From positions 124,001 through 188,000 of the forward strand of contig OZ025648.1 in assembly GCA_964019335.1 (NCBI GenBank): a DNA stretch of 64,000 nucleotides. The letters are read 5' to 3'. Source of the DNA: Diplonema japonicum (Eukaryota > Euglenozoa > Diplonemea > Diplonemida > Diplonemidae). The position numbers and the translations under genes are program-made. Below the pieces are notes generated by a model. The model was not told the origin of the DNA and did no database searches. It saw nothing but the letters and a program-made list of their open reading frames with translations. Position 1 is the first letter of the stretch. Each line of letters starts with the position of its first letter. This document shows positions 61,184 to 64,000 of this stretch, one piece after another.

Positions 61184-62072
61184 AACTTACAAGTTAACTC
61201 TTTTTTCCATTTTCTTTTTCCTTATAGGATGAACTTCGGTTGCAACTCACAGTTATAAGTGCAACAAGTAGATTGAAGAGGGGAGGGGAAAAGGAGGGAG
61301 AGTGGGGTGGGGGGATAACCACTGTATTCAGCTATATATATCTATTAAAAGTCAGATGCTCTGGCGTCACTTGCGTTCCGTGGATTAAATCGTTTTGTGT
61401 GTTTTCTTTCTTTCTTTTTTTTGCATCACTAGCCACCCTACTCATTAAGCCACCACTGTATGTGCGACCATAGCTTCTGACATTCAAAGAGATACTATCT
61501 TATATTTAATAAAAGATCACTCAAAAGGTAAAAAAAAACAAAAAAAATGAGGGATGCGGCAGGAAATTTCATGTTGTTTCCCCCCCCTCCCCTTTCCTTA
61601 ACTTCTCACTAGCAAAGAAAGAAAATATTTTTCTTTCTTTCTTTTTAAGCTGAAGAACCCATTTTTTATTTTACCTTGAGAATGATATCCTGGAATTAAA
61701 AAAAAAGGGGGGAGGGGGGAGAAACCGAGAAAGGGGGGAAATAAAGTGAAAGGAGAGCTCCGCACAAAGCGGGTTCCCCTTTCACCTCCTTCCCCATTCC
61801 TTGTTTTTCACGTTGGGTGCCCTCTCCATCTGTTGAGGGGTCATAGGTGTGATAAAAGCAGGGGTAGAATTTAAGAAAAAAAAAAAGTGGGAGGTGATTT
61901 TTTTTTTCCCCCTCGAAAGGAATTAACATGGCACAGAATCACACACGAGGGACAACCGCGATGGACCGCAACCCCTTTGTGATTCTTTTCCCCAGTGTGT
62001 GAAAGAAAAAAAAAAAAGGCGATGTTTAAGGGCAAATCCCACTCGAGGACCACCCTTAGGGGGGGTGGGGGT
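60427..62072. other. Homopolymer-rich spacer
   Basis: Contains the longest run in the window, 56 consecutive A at 61125-61180, and others at 60716-60757 and 60989-61020. No gene is supported. Confidence 0.5.
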
Positions 62073-62882
62073 CTATCTCTTGATGCTTCCTTTTTGGAGC
62101 CTCGCTTTCGTTCCGATGGCGGATACCAGTGTCTTTCGCAGACGGTTGATGCGGTCCTTCTTCAGGTTGGTCTTCAGCTCTCTTAGCCTGTCCTGGGTTT
62201 CTCGTGAGGCGAAGATCGGTCTCCTTGCAAAGCCTATCGCCGCCTTCCCTCCTATTGCCATGAGGGACTTCACTCTCGTTTTGTTCTTCGCCGGGAAAGG
62301 CCTTTTCCTTCCTTGTAATGCGCACCTGTCGTTCACCTTTTGGATCAGTTTCTTGATCCTTCGCGCCTTTTCATCCTGCGTCATTCCCAGCGATCTTCGT
62401 GTCGTCGCTTCGAAGTCTAGGGCTAACTCCACCGCCGTCACCTCCGACGTCGTGTCTTCTTTAACCCATCTTAGCTCCGACATCCATTTCAACAGCGACT
62501 CCGCGTACATCCGCAGTATCCCACTTGTCGTCCCGAGCTGTTCCAACGTCGGCGTCAAGTGCTTTACTCCTACCACTTTCCGTTCCCACGGCAGTTCTCC
62601 TCCAAAATCCTCCACTTGGATCAGTTCTTCATCACGTTTTGCTACTATCATCGCCAGGTACCTCTGCAACCTCTCCAGGTGTGCAAATCCGTGCCCCCTC
62701 GGCAAGATCCCGTGCAGTTCCAGGCAGAGAGGCCAGCCCGACCTGTCGCGTAGCGGTTCCAACCCGTCCCTCGCCAGCTCTTCCAGCGCAAGTGGGCATT
62801 CGTACAGCTGGTGCCGTAGCAGCGTCACTGTGTTCTGGTGTACTGCTGTGCATATGTCGCATCTATAATTCTGAGGAAGCAT
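62073..62882 (-). CDS. LINE C-terminal domain protein (retrotransposon-derived fragment or domesticated gene)
   Basis: Open from the ATG at 62882 for 269 residues, with in-frame coding-like sequence starting slightly upstream at ~62965. It begins with a zinc motif CDICTAVHQNTVTLLRHQLYEC (C-x2-C-x11-H-x5-C) followed by PLALEEL and WPLCLELHGILPRGHG. This is the pattern seen after RNase H in LINE-type ORFs, where the finger precedes a '[LW]P.CL.L.G..P' block. A basic helical region follows (about 180-269, many Lys/Arg). No RT or RNase H precedes it within the window. Intactness over 269 codons suggests either a young 5'-truncated insertion or a retained gene; a T-rich tract upstream could serve as acceptor. 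Confidence 0.55.
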   Translation of the reverse strand: MLPQNYRCDICTAVHQNTVTLLRHQLYECPLALEELARDGLEPLRDRSGWPLCLELHGILPRGHGFAHLERLQRYLAMIVAKRDEELIQVEDFGGELPWERKVVGVKHLTPTLEQLGTTSGILRMYAESLLKWMSELRWVKEDTTSEVTAVELALDFEATTRRSLGMTQDEKARRIKKLIQKVNDRCALQGRKRPFPAKNKTRVKSLMAIGGKAAIGFARRPIFASRETQDRLRELKTNLKKDRINRLRKTLVSAIGTKARLQKGSIKR

Positions 62883-63902
62883 TGTCTCTCCGGGTGGTCT
62901 CCCGTCCTCTCTTTTCAAGTCATCATTGTCCGGTTCCTCTTCCTCACTTGCCGGGTCGAAAAAAAAAAAGAAAAAAAAAGAAAAAAAAATAAAATTAAAC
63001 ACTGTCCCCTCCCTCACCTAAAGTTGTGATGACAAACTTCGGACAACATAAAAAAAAAAAAAAAAAAAACCTTGCAACACTCACAGACGGGAGTCCTGAG
63101 CGGTCTAAAATGTGTAGCCGTGTCAGGAGCCCAAAGTGTAGTGTGGCAAATTCTCTCTTTTTTTTTTATTTATTTCTTTTTCTTTTTATATTAATTGTCA
63201 GTTATCATCACTAGGTGTTAACAGGGCTCGGGCAGAGTGGTTTTTTTTCTTCTTCTCCCTTTTTTTTTTTTTAAAGCTGTATTTAACAAGTACTGCTCAG
63301 TTACTCATGCGAGAAAAAAGAGTAGTAGTAGCTCAAAAACCGACTCGCTTTCTTTTTGTGTTCAAAAAGGGTGAGAATGGGAACCCAAAAAAAAAAAGAA
63401 AGAAAAAAAAAACCCCAAAAGAATTTCCTCATTTTTTCCTTTTTTTTTAAGTTTCAACGTGCGAAAGAAAAAGGTTTCTATCACAGCAAATCAAAACCGA
63501 GAAAAAAAAATAATTCAATATGACTATATATCTTTGTTACGAGCAAAAAAAAAAAAAAGAAAAAAAAAAAAAAGCTGCGAAACGTCTTTTTGCTCGGCAC
63601 AAGTTATATAGCTATAAAATCATTTTTTTTTCTTTTACTTTTTTTTCTTTTGAAAAGTTAAATATTTGTAACAGAAAGAATTATTAAAATTCTACTTTTT
63701 TTTTTTTTTTTCTTCTTCTTCTTCTTTTTCTTCCACACAGGAAAGCGTTTCCCTGTTAACTGTATATTCTTCTTCTTCTTCTTTCTTTTCTTTCATCCTG
63801 CAAACCAACCGACCCAACCCAGAGAGACTCCTGGACCGCTTACTTTCCTGAATCAAGGACAAGGACAGTTTTATTTAAAAAAAAAAAAAAAGCCGAGAGA
63901 TG
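62883..63902. other. Spacer with a hairpin element
   Basis: Homopolymer-rich. It contains the second copy of the hairpin element (63521-63619). No gene is seen. Confidence 0.45.
63521..63619. repeat. Hairpin element, copy 2
   Basis: Arms TGACTATATAT / ATATAGCTATA and ACGAGCAAAAA / TTTTTGCTCG around GCTGCGAAACG. Related to 8406-8505 but with an A run expanded in the loop. Confidence 0.6.
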
Positions 63903-64000
63903 TCATAAATCTTCGCTGAAGGACACCCTCCTTCCTGTACCCTTCCGGGGAAGCCTCTTTTTCCTGCAGATTTTTGTTTTCAAGATGCTCTTCGGTGGTG
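63903..64000 (-). CDS. Small SILK/RVxF protein, copy 2 (5' part outside window)
   Basis: The last 32 codons of a paralogue of the 57426-57713 gene. It is identical through PPKSILKTKICRKKRLPRKG but ends GRRVSFSEDL instead of GRRVTFFIDQL. The change keeps and improves the RVxF motif. The start lies beyond 64000. Confidence 0.8.
   Translation of the reverse strand, partial: PPKSILKTKICRKKRLPRKGTGRRVSFSEDL

Overview
The window looks like nuclear DNA of a euglenozoan protist, most likely a diplonemid. This is an inference from gene organisation and protein content. Every host protein gene I can support lies on the minus strand, in one co-directional series across 64 kb. Most start codons are preceded within about 25 nt by an AG that often follows a pyrimidine tract, as expected for spliced-leader trans-splicing. 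Most genes also carry very short cis-introns (32-58 nt, usually GTATG...AG), unlike kinetoplastids, where cis-introns are rare. Protein features such as 'KYGPEP' repeats and an amastin/claudin-like four-helix protein fit Euglenozoa. Coding DNA is GC-balanced, while spacers are full of A/T homopolymers (up to 56 A) and some G/C runs. There is one 200-N assembly gap (10804-11003).

Layout. 1-5.7 kb: a large repeat/ankyrin/TPR protein, a small zinc-binding protein and thiazole synthase THI4. 5.7-11 kb: gene-poor homopolymer DNA. 11-13.1 kb: a small ORF, a basic nucleolar-type protein and an amastin-like membrane protein. 15.0-18.1 kb: an SAM-PDZ-AGC kinase whose C-terminal tail is separated from the kinase domain by a 1.2-kb intron filled with two palindromic repeat elements. 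18.2-26.6 kb: a disordered protein, a nucleotide pyrophosphatase/alkaline phosphatase fusion, a three-exon protein with two UBA domains, an RRM + CCHC protein and a coiled-coil protein. 28.9-32.9 kb: an SRPK kinase, a bromodomain protein and a SET-domain protein.

28.0-28.8 and 33.2-49.3 kb: tRNA genes (Val, Thr, Glu, Thr, Ile), each with retroelements inserted just upstream of its 5' end. A full-length 7.6-kb LINE ('LINE-A') has a 12-bp target duplication directly abutting tRNA-Glu, a Lys/Ala-rich ORF1, and an ORF2 (AP endonuclease, RT, RNase H) that begins with a 2A-like motif. A second LINE family ('LINE-B', ATT-repeat tail), a zinc-finger element and a piggyBac transposase fossil complete the nest. 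Successive insertions reuse the duplicated target, so elements are stacked upstream of individual tRNA genes.

49.8-54.5 kb: a compact host block with a 240-aa protein, secreted cyclophilin, ankyrin + RanBP2 zinc finger protein, EF-hand protein and a bacterial-type AlkC DNA glycosylase. 54.5-64 kb: spacer DNA with more palindromic elements, one carrying a 1.32-kb nested insertion with coding remnants, a LINE C-terminal-domain gene, and two copies of a small protein with SILK and RVxF PP1-docking motifs, the second cut by the window end.

The cluster mixes RNA processing (SRPK, RRM/CCHC, DUF4602-like), chromatin (SET, bromodomain), signalling and metabolism, as expected for functionally unrelated genes in a polycistronic unit.
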